This document shows, in pieces, positions 49,103 through 59,698 of a stretch of DNA of 64,000 bases (its first letter is position 1; each line of letters begins with the position of its first letter). The translations under genes were made by a program, and so were the position numbers. A model generated the notes under the pieces. It was given only the letters and a program-made list of their open reading frames with translations, was not told where the DNA came from and ran no database searches. The DNA lies in the NCBI GenBank assembly GCA_963930655.1, contig OZ005605.1, positions 5,153,501 through 5,217,500 of the forward strand. The letters run 5' to 3'. Origin of the DNA: Myrica gale (Eukaryota; Streptophyta; Magnoliopsida; Fagales; Myricaceae).

Positions 49103-50963
49103 TGATCCCTGGCCCTACCTAACCAGGAATGAGAGCTTAATAGAATATCATAGTCAAACTCATAAGGCTTTAGCTTTCGGGTTACTTATTATTTGAAGGA
49201 TAGATTGCAAGGGCTCTCCACACTATTTTGTAATTTGGACTTGTTGTATGTTCACAATGTGAAATGTTGGAGTATTTGTCACTATGAGTAGGTAACTCCT
49301 GTATTAAACTGTAAAGGTCAAGCTCATGAATTTAAGCTTTGGGTAGCTATTATTCTCACATATTATATTTAAGGTTTCACTTGAAGATTTATTGGGTTTT
49401 TAGTTTTAAAAAATAATGGTGTCACAGTGAATGCCAGTGTGTCCTAATATGGATGATTGTAGTCGATTGCATTGTTGGAGCAGGACAGTGTGCAATCTAC
49501 AGAATGTGGAAATGGTCTGAAAGCCGGTCCAAAATTGATTTTAGAAAAGAGAATACGATAGTCCATGACAAGATGGTGCACACGGAAGTGTAGCTGATCT
49601 GATGGTAAACTCACACACGAGGGAGATGTTTTTGTCATACATATTTGTAGGTGTTATTTGTAGGTGTGAGTGGCTAAGTCCCATATGGATAGTAGTTTAA
49701 TAACAATTGGATGTCTAATAAGAAAAAGGTTAGTGTAAAAGGTAATTAACTGTTGGATAGTATTTGCTTTTTGGAAAATGATAACCTATTTGTTTTTGGT
49801 CCTAGATCAAGCCACTCATGTTCAGCTGCATGAATGATGCAGAAAAAGAAGCTTTTTCATGACCTGGAACCTTTGCTTTTTGTTTATAAAGGGAAACTTT
49901 GACCAAATTTATTATTTACATTGATTTAAGGATCAGTTTCATTCCAGTTTTCTGTTTTGAGTTGTAGTATGATGCGAGGAATTCTGCTTGATAACGGAAA
50001 CTAACTGAAACCGCAGGTTTGTAAAGCTTGGTCCCTTATTTTCTCTTCAAAACATTAGTCCTACTCATATTCACCTACCTTTTACATATTGCTAATCTTT
50101 CAATATTGAACCCTTGACAGCGGATCATTGGAGTTTGTTGTTCCTCTAGCAGATTCATCCATATTTTTCCCCATTTCTGTGCAGTTCTCAGCTACTAACA
50201 CATTAGGTTCGCTGCTCCAACCTTTCAGCAAGACATTCTTATTCAATTTGTGAAGATCAATTTTTTTTTCTTTGTCTTTTGATATTTGGTTGCATGAGGT
50301 AGGAGAATCAAATTAGACTGATATCTCTTGCGAACATATTGTAACAAAGTTGGGCAAAAATATAATAGAACAAAAGTAGAATTTGACATCAGAAGTAGAG
50401 GTAATTTCATAAGAACTGTTCTGATCTTTGTAGTAGTAGAATGATTAACCCAACAGGATATTGCAAGTTCAAGTTTCATATATTAGTTTATTTAGACATT
50501 CATTAAAAGTTATTTAATAGATTATCTGCCTGCAAACATGTTGATTTGTTTGCAGGCAGATATATGTGATCCTTAAGGGCATATAGCTTATCTTCCTGCA
50601 AACATTCATTTGTAATCCTTAAGAATGAATTAACTATATGTGAGACATTTATTATTATGATCAATCGGCGAAATCACAATAGCTGCTTTGTTAAGGGCAT
50701 ATAACTTTCATAATCAATTATAGGATAGAAAATGTTTGAAATTTCTGATTTGACTAAGAATGCTCTAGGTCAGTGTAAATTGCGTCTTGCTATGAACAAA
50801 TAAAAGGAGAATTGTTTATCAAAGCCATGTGTATCCGGTTGATAGTTCGAAGGCTCTTCATTGGTTTGTCTGTGTTAGACCCATCAAATTCATACAAGCT
50901 GATTTATTTATTTGTTTTCTTATTCGAATGTTGTATAATATTTTTAACTTGTAAGATATATTT
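49103..50963. other. Spacer with one strong hairpin
   Basis: No gene is supported. A perfect 15-bp hairpin lies at 50524-50561. The remainder is AT-rich and not obviously repetitive. Confidence 0.45.
50524..50561 (+). repeat. Perfect 15-bp inverted repeat with 8-base loop
   Basis: ATCTGCCTGCAAACA pairs perfectly with TGTTTGCAGGCAGAT across the loop TGTTGATT. A half-copy, CTTCCTGCAAACATTC, follows at about 50592. It is too short for a typical plant microRNA precursor. Confidence 0.85.
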
Positions 50964-52343
50964 ATGTGTCTACAAATGGGGAAAGGAAAAAATTCACCCA
51001 ACACCCGATCGAAGTCCAAGAACAAGACTAATATGAAGACCTCTAATCCAACGAAGACCAAGAACAAGAAGAAGACCAAAACCATCCAATCCAAAGTAAG
51101 GAGAAATGAATCCAAAAACTTTGACAATACTCGGTTTGTTGACCATAATGCTGAAAAGGTCTTCAACAATCACTTTATGAACAAATCTGTTGTTGCCGAG
51201 CGTGTGGTTGCCCTCGATGAACTTCGTCATACATTTATTCCTTATGTATTCAGAGGTCGAGATTGGGAGCCCCTTCTCAATCCTGTTTCTCCTCCCTCAA
51301 AACTGCTTGTACGAGAGTTTTATGCCAACATCCATGCTATTGACAAAGCTTCCAGCTCATTCACAGTATATGTACGGGGTAATTACCTTCGTGTGACCCC
51401 TACTCTTATAGCCAATTTATATGACTTACATCGTGTTCCTGACCCTACCTTTCCTTATAAGGATGATGGGGCTCCTTCCATGGATGCTATTACCACTCTC
51501 TTGTTTGGTCATCCCGTGGCATATTTAGGTGAGGCCTTAAGTACAAGTCACTTTACCGTCGAGAATCACGTGCTCACTAGGATTGTGTGCACTAATCTAT
51601 TTCCTGTGAAACACATGACGGTATTAACGTTGGACCGAGTCCGGTTTCTTTATGCGTTACTCAGTGGTGCTTCAATAGATATCGCCTCGCACATTTGCTG
51701 GTACATGCTTGAGGTGTATCGAAATGCCTCTGCCAATCAGAGTCTTCCTTTTCCCTGCCTTGTTAACCGGTTGCTCGCCTCCTCCTGCTCCATACCTTCC
51801 ATTGATGGTGAGGCAGCTATTGATATGCATGGACCCATCGGATTACATTCTATATCTCTGAGCAAGGCACAACTTCGTAAAAAGAACAGTCCTTCCGCTG
51901 GTGCTGAGGTTCCATCATCCTCTCAAGGGCTGAGCTCTAGTCAGACCGTTGAAAATAGTCGGTCATCCACCCCAGTTAATCCTTCTGCTACACCATCTGC
52001 AGCCCTTCTTAAGGAAGTGTGCACATATGTTGTGGACAAAGCTAATATACTTATTGAGCGCTCTGATTTCACTACGAGTCAGATACTTCAGCTGAAGAAC
52101 GAATCTGTTGCAATAAAATCTCAGCTACAGCGCATACAGGAACATCTTGGTATTACGATTGATGTTCCTTCTGCAGCTCCTCCCGATACAGGCGCTCCTT
52201 CTGCAGCTCCCCCCGAGACAGGCGCTCCTTCTGCAGCACCTCCCGATACATCTGCTCCCAGACGACTAAATCCTTCATCCAGTGACACGGCTGCCACTTC
52301 TGAAACCAGTGGTTCTACTGCCAGTGAAACTGAGAGTGGGTAG
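50964..52343 (+). CDS. Putative plant transposon protein (Transposase_32-type)
   Basis: One uninterrupted frame of 459 residues; the second Met (codon 5, MGKGKNSP) is an equally likely start. Residues 1-50 are Lys/Asn/Thr-rich and basic, as in a nucleic-acid-binding tail. Residues of about 55-270 match the 'putative plant transposon protein' domain as I recall it: VVALDELRHTFIPYVFRGRDW, FYANIHAID, VYVRGNYLRVTPTLIANLYDL and HMTVLTLDRVRFLYALLSGASIDI. A coiled-coil-like stretch (about 365-390) precedes a Pro/Ala-rich tail with three 10-residue repeats (PSAAPPDTGA) encoded by three 30-bp units at 52167-52256. The biochemical function of the family is unknown. It is associated with retroelement gag-like regions. 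The open frame suggests recent activity. Confidence 0.7.
   Translation: MCLQMGKGKNSPNTRSKSKNKTNMKTSNPTKTKNKKKTKTIQSKVRRNESKNFDNTRFVDHNAEKVFNNHFMNKSVVAERVVALDELRHTFIPYVFRGRDWEPLLNPVSPPSKLLVREFYANIHAIDKASSSFTVYVRGNYLRVTPTLIANLYDLHRVPDPTFPYKDDGAPSMDAITTLLFGHPVAYLGEALSTSHFTVENHVLTRIVCTNLFPVKHMTVLTLDRVRFLYALLSGASIDIASHICWYMLEVYRNASANQSLPFPCLVNRLLASSCSIPSIDGEAAIDMHGPIGLHSISLSKAQLRKKNSPSAGAEVPSSSQGLSSSQTVENSRSSTPVNPSATPSAALLKEVCTYVVDKANILIERSDFTTSQILQLKNESVAIKSQLQRIQEHLGITIDVPSAAPPDTGAPSAAPPETGAPSAAPPDTSAPRRLNPSSSDTAATSETSGSTASETESG
52167..52256 (+). repeat. Three 30-bp coding tandem repeats
   Basis: Units at 52167, 52197 and 52227 are nearly identical and in frame. They encode the repeated decapeptide PSAAPPDTGA near the C-terminus of the transposon protein. 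Confidence 0.85.
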
Positions 52344-54141
52344 ATCTTCCCGCAGCTGCTTGTAGAAGTTTTTTGAGAAGGCAAGTTAGTAATTTAATTT
52401 TGTCTCTGGATCTGCTGCTAATGTTTCTAAATATTAAGTGTATTTTTTCTGCTCTGTTTTTGTTTGTAACTTTGTGTTTATGATATTTCAGACCTTCGAC
52501 CGACTCAGTGAACAGCTGAAGGAGTGCATTTGGCTTACTCTTTTTCTGATGTATTGCACAAAATGGTTGACAGTTGTTCATTTCCAGGGTTTCATATTTT
52601 GAGGTTCAGGTACAGGTTTCATTTTGTTGAGGTTGTTATTACTAACCCGCAAATCTACTAGTCACATCTGTTGATGTCATTGTCAATGAAAACTTTCTTT
52701 TTTCTTGGACTTTTGACAATGAATCAGATATGTTGTATGTGAATCGGAATTGCAATGTTGTCTTGAAAATGTGGTTACATGTTACCGTTCTCCACCAAAT
52801 TATGTTACTCTTACTAATGTTCAAATTATGTTACTCTTACTAATGTAGTTTATTGCAAGAATGTGCGTAAATATATGTTGAAAATGTTTTGTAATTTGTA
52901 ATCCCCATGAATTTTGCAAAAAATTACTGTTATTTAATATTCACATTTTAATTTTTATTTCCAGTGGATCTTATATTATTCTAATTTAATTTGAAGATCC
53001 AATTTCTTTACTACTTTTCTTCAGGTAAGTTTCATTTAATTGAAGACAATCTCAGCATCTGCTTATTTTTATCGTTTAATGAAAAATGTTTGTAATATTT
53101 TTCTAGCTAAATTGAAATATTTGTTGAGGACGGTAATTTTCCATTTTTCTTGTGTACAATTAAAAATATTGTATGAAAGACTACAAAAAGAACAACGGGT
53201 TATTATTTTTCGTGACCCATTAACAGAGGTAAGCTACTAGTTGAGCTATTAGAAGACTTTGGAAACCATTTTACGTAGAAGAAAGTGAGCCCAATTTTCT
53301 ATCTTACCAAAGTCTACAATTTTTGTGACAATTATGAAAAAAATTACAACTGCAGCTGGAGACAGGCACGAGCTAAGCAAAATATTTTTTAGATTGATTT
53401 ACAGTTAATTGTTTGTATGATTCAAGAGCAACGGTATAAGTTATAAATTTCCTTCGGCGAGGGGTAGTTCATTGTGGAGCCGAACCGACGCAGTAATTCG
53501 TAACTCTTGCATGTGCACGTCCCGTAGTCTACTCGTGCACACCGTTGCACGTAAACATTTAATTTTACTACGAATCTTTTTCCTTCCTCGATTTTCATTA
53601 CAATGGTATTTATTGTCCTCGATTTTCATTACAATGGTATTTATTGTCGGTCACTATCTCTATCTTGACAGTATTGTTGAGTTGTCAATTTTATTATCTA
53701 TCTTGATAGCGCCTGAGTTGTCATTTTATTGTGTATCTGAGTTGAGTTGTCAAGATGTCTGTATCCTGAGTTGTCATTGTTGAGTGGTCAATTTTATTAT
53801 CTATCTTGATAGCGTTCAGTATCCTGAGTTGTCATTTTATCGTGTATCTGAGTTGAGTTGTCAAGATATCTGTATCCTGAGTTGTCATTGTTATGTTTGC
53901 TATTTCTTGAATTGTCATTGTTATAGTCAGTGTAGGATAGTACTAATAACCATTAACACAGGACATTACAACAACATATATCTCTTCTTTGACCCAAATT
54001 TAATGCATTTATCTCATATCAATTTTTTTTCCCTTCAACTCATTCCCTGCATAATAAATAGAGGCCAGAGTTGGGGTGAAGTAACACCATTTCATCAGGC
54101 ACACAGCTGGAGGCGACAAGTTTCCTACAGAGTATACGAAA
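52344..54141. other. Spacer with tandem repeats
   Basis: No gene is supported. A 31-bp unit is duplicated at about 53583-53644 (CCTCGATTTTCATTACAATG). A 103-bp unit is repeated at 53686-53890 with the phrases CAATTTTATTATCTATCTTG and GAGTTGTCAAGATATCTG. ATAATAAATAGAGG near 54050 could be the TATA region of the next gene. Confidence 0.45.
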
Positions 54142-54660
54142 ATGGCTGGAGATCACGACGATTATTTCCAAATGTGGAACCCGGACGCCGAGGCGGCCCT
54201 GATATCACTATTGACTGAACACACGGAGGCTGGACGCCTACTGGACGGAAAAGGAAGAAAAAATGTGTGGGTCGAAATTGCTGGTGTGCTGACTGAGAGG
54301 TTCCACCACGAATACACTCAACGCGATGTGCAAGGCAAAGTCTGTCGACTGCGATGTAATTTCGTAGAGTTCAGAGCTTTGATAAACGCGCCGGGGTTCG
54401 TTTGGGATGAAGCCAACAATACCGTTCACGCTCCTGAGACTACGTGGAGAGAGTATTGTTCGGTATATGTTGCCAAGTGTCGTCGTGACTCTCAAATGCA
54501 TATATGCAACTGTCTATAATTTTTTTTTATCAATTGTGTTTATGCTTTACAAATTAACGTTGTGTGCTATCTTTAATTCTCCCAGGTCTATCGTCGTAGG
54601 CTCTTCTATCGTGAAAGGGGTTTCTCTGCTTACGCGGCACTGCGCAGGGTCTTTATCTAA
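54142..54660 (+). CDS. MYB/SANT-like DNA-binding protein, short (Harbinger-type accessory protein 1)
   Basis: Two exons (54142-54462, 54586-54660) join in phase 0 to 131 residues. The Myb/SANT-like domain (Myb_DNA-bind_3 type) shows the spaced aromatic and acidic pattern MWNPDAEAALISLLTEH, VWVEIAGVLTERF, VQGKVCRLRCNFVEFRAL and GFVWDEANNTVHA. The second exon supplies the expected end of the domain (FYRERGFSAY...LRRVF) and then stops at once. Such proteins accompany PIF/Harbinger transposases and help nuclear import and end binding. Relatives usually continue for another 100-200 residues, so this one is unusually short or truncated. Without splicing at 54463 the frame would also end early, but the domain end would be lost. 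Confidence 0.75.
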
Positions 54661-55619
54661 AGGATCCTGCTAGCCAGTATTGGGCTGAAATAAGGAGTTG
54701 AATGCGCAGGTCACACAGAACTTTGATGCGCCGAACTGTTGTCTTTGTCTAGTCATAAGTTGTCTACTTAACTTTTCCAAGTTTGCAGTTATTTTAGCAG
54801 GAGTTTGTAGTTGTCAGCCATGACTTACTTTTTTTTCATAATGGAGTGGGTATCTTAATGCAAGTTTTTTCCGTAAGAGGTGTCTTATTTAGAAAACTGT
54901 ATGACATTCTTGTTTATGATGCCCAAAACGCGTCGTCGTATTAGAGGTTAAAATTAATTCTCAGAATTTTCTATAAGGAAAATTAATGATTAAATATGAT
55001 ATCATATCAGCGCGTTACTAAGTTAAACGCCCTGATGCTACATAAGTTAAATATATTGAGAGCAAATTTAAACACTCACAAAAGAGCAATTTATAACATG
55101 TTTACATAATACAATTATTTATTTTACTTTAAATTTGACGCACCACATATCTCTCTTATTTTCATTATGCAAATATATACCTATGTAAATAAAAGGTAAA
55201 AAAAGGTTTAACATTAATATATTTTATACTCTTCATTTAACAGACATTCATTAAGAATAAAATCGATCCTTTTCTCATTAGACATTCATAAAGCAACCAA
55301 AAATTGTAGAAAGAGTAATGAACTCGTTACACTTTTTGTGTGTAGAGGTCAAATGGCAGGTGGGCTCCAACAATTTATCTTTTTGGTGAGAGACAACTGC
55401 TCTTTTTTGGTTCGCTGAGATTCCAATAGCTTTTGCACCTTCCAATCTTAAATCCAAACAAAAATAAAGACAACCAATATTTTCTTTCAGATTTAAAGGA
55501 ATGCATGACGTCACTGTAAGCCACATTTTTCTTCCACAAAATAGAAAAACATTGCTAGTGGACAAGTGCGTTCACGTCATGGTCATTCGAAGTAGTACGT
55601 AACAAAACGGCTCGTGGGT
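54661..55619. other. AT-rich spacer
   Basis: No gene is supported on either strand. Short minus-strand frames around 55278-55565 show no domain. Confidence 0.5.
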
Positions 55620-55824
55620 GGCTTGTCGCGCGCCCCTCGTGAGCGGAGGTGCGCGCGCGACAGGCCAAATGTGCAGGCCCATTGTCGCGCGCGCACCACC
55701 GCGCCCGGGGCGCGCGCGACAGCGGGCCTGCACATTTGGCCTGTCGCGCACGGGGCGCGCGCAACAAGCGCTGCGCTACCCTATCGCGCGCGCATCCCCG
55801 CTCACGGGGCGCGCGCGACACGAC
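55620..55824. repeat. CpG-rich palindromic array 1 (TGTCGCGCGC motifs)
   Basis: About 200 bp are packed with TGTCGCGCGC and its inverse GCGCGCGACA. An 18-bp spacer, GGCCAAATGTGCAGGCCC (55663-55680), is repeated as a perfect inverted copy at 55724-55741, so the block can fold into a large cruciform. Base composition contrasts sharply with the AT-rich flanks. The open frames seen in it on both strands follow from the lack of T and A, not from coding. Confidence 0.85.
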
Positions 55825-56318
55825 AAACAGGTTGTCCTTTGTGCTAACAGCCTCCAATGGGATTTCCAGTAGCTTGTCTAAAATATCTGGCTGGTTAACC
55901 TCCTCTGATATGTTACCTCGTGTTACAGGCATCTTTATAATTCATATATATTTTTACTATAAAAAAAAGCCAATTTAATTATCTCTTCTATTGGAGCCAA
56001 TTCTGCCTATGGATCTTTGACGCAGACGTTTCACCTCTGCCTTCGCACCAAACATAAGAGCCATATAAACAATTAAATTAATCGATCCAATTCAAGTTGC
56101 TTGCGCGACATATTACTATCTTTCATATATCACTTGCATTCAAAAATTGTAGTAAAGTTGATTTGACATTTTCAAACTTTCGCAACTTGATCTGATTAAC
56201 CTGGTTTACAGTGCATTTTAGGTAAAAAAAACCGCGATTTAATTTGCATTGCCGCGCATTTGAAATTTAGGTAAAAAACCCGCCATTACATTTGCATTAT
56301 TGCCGCGCATTTATACTT

Positions 56319-56328
56319 ATATATATAA
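56319..56328 (+). promoter_or_regulatory. Candidate TATA box of the Harbinger transposase
   Basis: ATATATATAA lies about 35 bases before the transposase ATG. Just upstream, a phrase of about 45 bp (TTAGGTAAAAAA...GCATTGCCGCGCATTT) is tandemly duplicated between 56218 and 56312. Confidence 0.35.
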
Positions 56329-56360
56329 TTGCTTCCCAAAAATTCTTTCCCAACTTTGAC

Positions 56361-57872
56361 ATGGAATCATCACTAGAACTTTCAGATAGGGACTATGAGT
56401 ATGACGATATTGATATGGAGTCCGTGCAGTCAATGGAATCTTACGATACCTATTATGTCGAAGACGGTAATGTTTTCGTCCACATGTTTATTATGCTGCT
56501 GTTGATCCAACAATTCCTTCGTAAATGGAGGCGTTGGACGAGAACTCCACAGCGCACATCGATGTTGCGTGGGGATGCGTGGATAATAGAGATTTTGTAT
56601 GGTCATCCGGCAACCTGCAAGGAACTTTTTAGACTGAAGCGGGACTGCTTCATTGCTCTGTGCAACAAACTGAAGCGAGATAAACTATTGAGAAACACAC
56701 ACCACGTGAGAGTGGAGGAGTCAGTCGCAATATTCTGTATGGTGGTGGGTCATGCAAATCGAATGAGGGTTGCGGCTGATAGGTTTCAACACTCAACAGA
56801 AACTATTTCTCGTCACGTGAATAGAGTGATGAATGCTCTATGCAGATTAGGCCAGGAGGTGCTAGTTCCTATTCAAACGACTGTTGTCCATCCATACGTT
56901 CGTGATAGTTCCATCTATTTTCCATGGTTCAAGGTAAATTACAACAACGACTTCCATTGGAGTAGATAACATAATTTACGCTTGTATTAATAAAACAATA
57001 GGGTCAGGATCTGCATTTGATTATAGGCATCTGACACGAACTATTTATTTGTCTGTTTAGAATTGCATCGGGGCAATAGATGGCACCCTAATTGATGCAT
57101 ACGTACCAAAAGAACTCGAGCCAGTATATAGATCCCGAAAAGGCACTCTCGTTCAGAATTGTTTAATGGCGTGTGATTTTTATGAACGGTTTATTTTTGT
57201 TTACACTGGTTGGGAGGGCAGTGCGAATGACGCTAGAGTGTTCATTGATGCTATTACTCGTCCAGATAACTTATTTCCTTTGCCTGGTCCAGGTATGAAT
57301 TGGTGTTTAATAGTCCAGGTTCATGTCTTTGAGTCAATTATATATAAATAAAATAATTTAATTATATCACCCTAAAACCTTTATTTTTTTCAGGACAATT
57401 CCATTTGGCGGATTCGGGCTTCCCAATCATGTCAGGTTTTCTCACCCCATACAGAGGTGACCGATATCATTTACCGCGATTTCGCAGCAGTGGTTTACCT
57501 CAAGGCCCTAGGGAGCTGTTTAACTTCAGACACTCTTCACTGCGAATGACTATAGAAAGGTGTTTTGGATTGTTAAAATGTCGATTTCGTATATTAAAGT
57601 CCATGCCTTGTTACAAACTATCTAGACAACCTAGGATAGTGACAGCTTGCTGCGCTCTCCATAACTGGATTAAAGTCATGGATCCAACTGATGATTTATT
57701 CAACATTCCTACTCACCTTTTATTGGAAGAAGATGACGATTATCAATTAGAAGTACAAATGGAAGCCGACGAAGGGAGTGATCCAGTTGAAAACGTGTCT
57801 ACACCAGGTGCTCAGGCAATGGCCGACTTCAGGGACAACATAGCCCAAGCTATGTGGGACAACGACCATTAA
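56361..57872 (+). CDS. PIF/Harbinger-type transposase (ALP1-like)
   Basis: Three exons (56361-56933, 57061-57292, 57394-57872) with GT-AG introns give 427 residues without any break. An acidic N-terminus precedes a helix-turn-helix-like region (VEESVAIFCMVVGH to STETISRHVNRVM). The DDE_4 nuclease domain carries the expected acidic residues: GAIDGT (D198), EGSANDARVF (D248) and SLRMTIERCFGLLKCRF (E323), with ADSGF at 274-278. The C-terminus is acidic. Family role: the enzyme cuts and pastes Harbinger elements into TWA targets with help from a MYB-like partner. Domesticated relatives (ALP1, HARBI1) exist, but the MYB gene 1.8 kb downstream and the flanking CpG arrays suggest a transposon. The ATG used is the first after a TATA-like sequence and avoids an upstream hydrophobic extension. 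Confidence 0.9.
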
Positions 57873-59698
57873 CATTCGGTTGAATACATGTTGCCTTTTT
57901 GTTAATTTAAGACAATACCGTGTCGGTATCTAAATTTAACTAAGTAATGTATTTTTTTGTATTAAACAACTCGACACGCAGACTCTTAAATGAATATTTT
58001 CTTAATGTTTTAAACAAATCGGCACGCAGACTTTAAAAAAGCATGTGGTCTTGGAGCATATTTTTTATATACTTTCTGGATGTACCGTGTCTTATTTTTT
58101 GGTATCCATATACTTGTGGTGAATGTTTACGAGCTGATCATTCATGTCGTACTTAAACTTTTCTTCTCACTTGACAGTTGTTGGTGTAATAAATAATATA
58201 TATTATATTACATACTTAACGTGCAACGCAGTGAAATGGTTATTATTTATCATCCCTCAATTAACTAATACTAAAATAAATAGTTAATCCCGATATTATA
58301 GTTAATACGACGTGTTCGTCACCGCGTGCTTGAAGAATCTGTCGTCAGTGCGTAGGATTTTGACCACCGAAGATTACTCACCTAATTTACTGTAACCGTA
58401 AATATAGACGCTGTACGTCTTTTTGCTGAACTTTCAGCTTTACTTTGATGGCGAATATGCAGAGTCCAGATTCATTGTTTGCTATTGTCATCTCACTTTT
58501 ATGGCGAATATACAGAGTCCAGGTTCATTGTTCATCGGCGCATATGGTACGAGTCATTTTCACTTGCAGAATTCCGTACTTAATTTACTGTTTCGGATTT
58601 ACTTTTACGGCGATTATACAGAGTCCAGTTCATTGTCGTGTGACCGTTTATATGGAAAATTTATCGAGATGATAGCCTGACACTACCGACGAATATATAC
58701 AGTGCAGGTCATTATTCGTCTGAAAATAGATATATGAGGATTGCCGTTTATATTGACCACTAATTTCATAATGGTTGTTGCTACTGTCAATCTGAACACG
58801 GTCCGGATAATACAAGGATGGAAGCGGGATAATGCAGGGATGAGATGTGATATGACATAAAGGTACGATTACGAAAAAGACGAAAAAACGTCAAAAACAA
58901 TTATTTACGGAAAGAAAAAAGCCGAAAGACTGGATGAATAATAGTACAAAAATGGTGGAAGACTTTACAATGTAATTTATTTGAGGATAGGGTATTTGAC
59001 TTGCGTATGTTGGGTACTCATATATGTCTTTTTAGTCTATTACCGCAGGTTTTACTCTTTTATATTCTTTTTATGTTGTCTTCTCCAGCTTCACTCGCAT
59101 TCCTTTTAGTCTTTTAATTTAATTTTGATTCGCCATGGTTACTTGGCATGACGCTATTGCTTATTTCCTCCCAAAAGAGATACGGTGGGAGGTGAATTTT
59201 ACCTTATTCATTCTTATTTATCTTCAACGTTGAAGTTTTTATCTGCCAGTTTCGCCGCATGTTTCCAAAAAGCTTTGAAATTACACTCATGTGTACTCTT
59301 CCTCTTACTCTGCCAACTTAAACGCCAACCTCCGTCTTCGCTCAAATTGGAACTGCCGGTTACTCTGCAACTTGAACGCTAACCTTTGTGTTTACTGAAT
59401 GTCAATTAGTCTATCCGTCCGCGTACATACAATTTCATTTATTGCTTGCTGACTATTCTTTCACAGAAGATCAAATTGTGTATTTGGCCGATACGTGATC
59501 TTCATTTATAGATCAGCTACGCTGTACCATTAACGCCCTCAACCACCTTCCACAAACACATTGAATTTAATTGATGGTCTACCATCTAAGCATTCAAATA
59601 ACATTTTCTCAGTTCTTCGAAATCACCGAAGATCACCCTGTCGTTTCAAGCACAGTAAAGTGTTTTCAGAGTTCTTTATAAGTCGTCTGCTACACATC
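57873..59698. other. Spacer with degenerate AGAGTCCAG repeats
   Basis: No gene is supported. Between 58436 and 58715 a phrase built on TTTATGGCGAATATACAGAG and TCCAGGTTCATTGT occurs about four times at irregular spacing. The rest is unique sequence. A promoter for the following MYB gene probably lies near 59500-59690. Confidence 0.45.

Noticed and set aside
50524-50561. microRNA precursor
   Set aside because: The stem is only 15 bp, shorter than the approximately 21-bp duplex needed for a plant microRNA.
55555-55978. Open frames on both strands through CpG array 1
   Set aside because: Same cause: extreme GC content. The unique N-terminal part of the minus frame shows no known domain.
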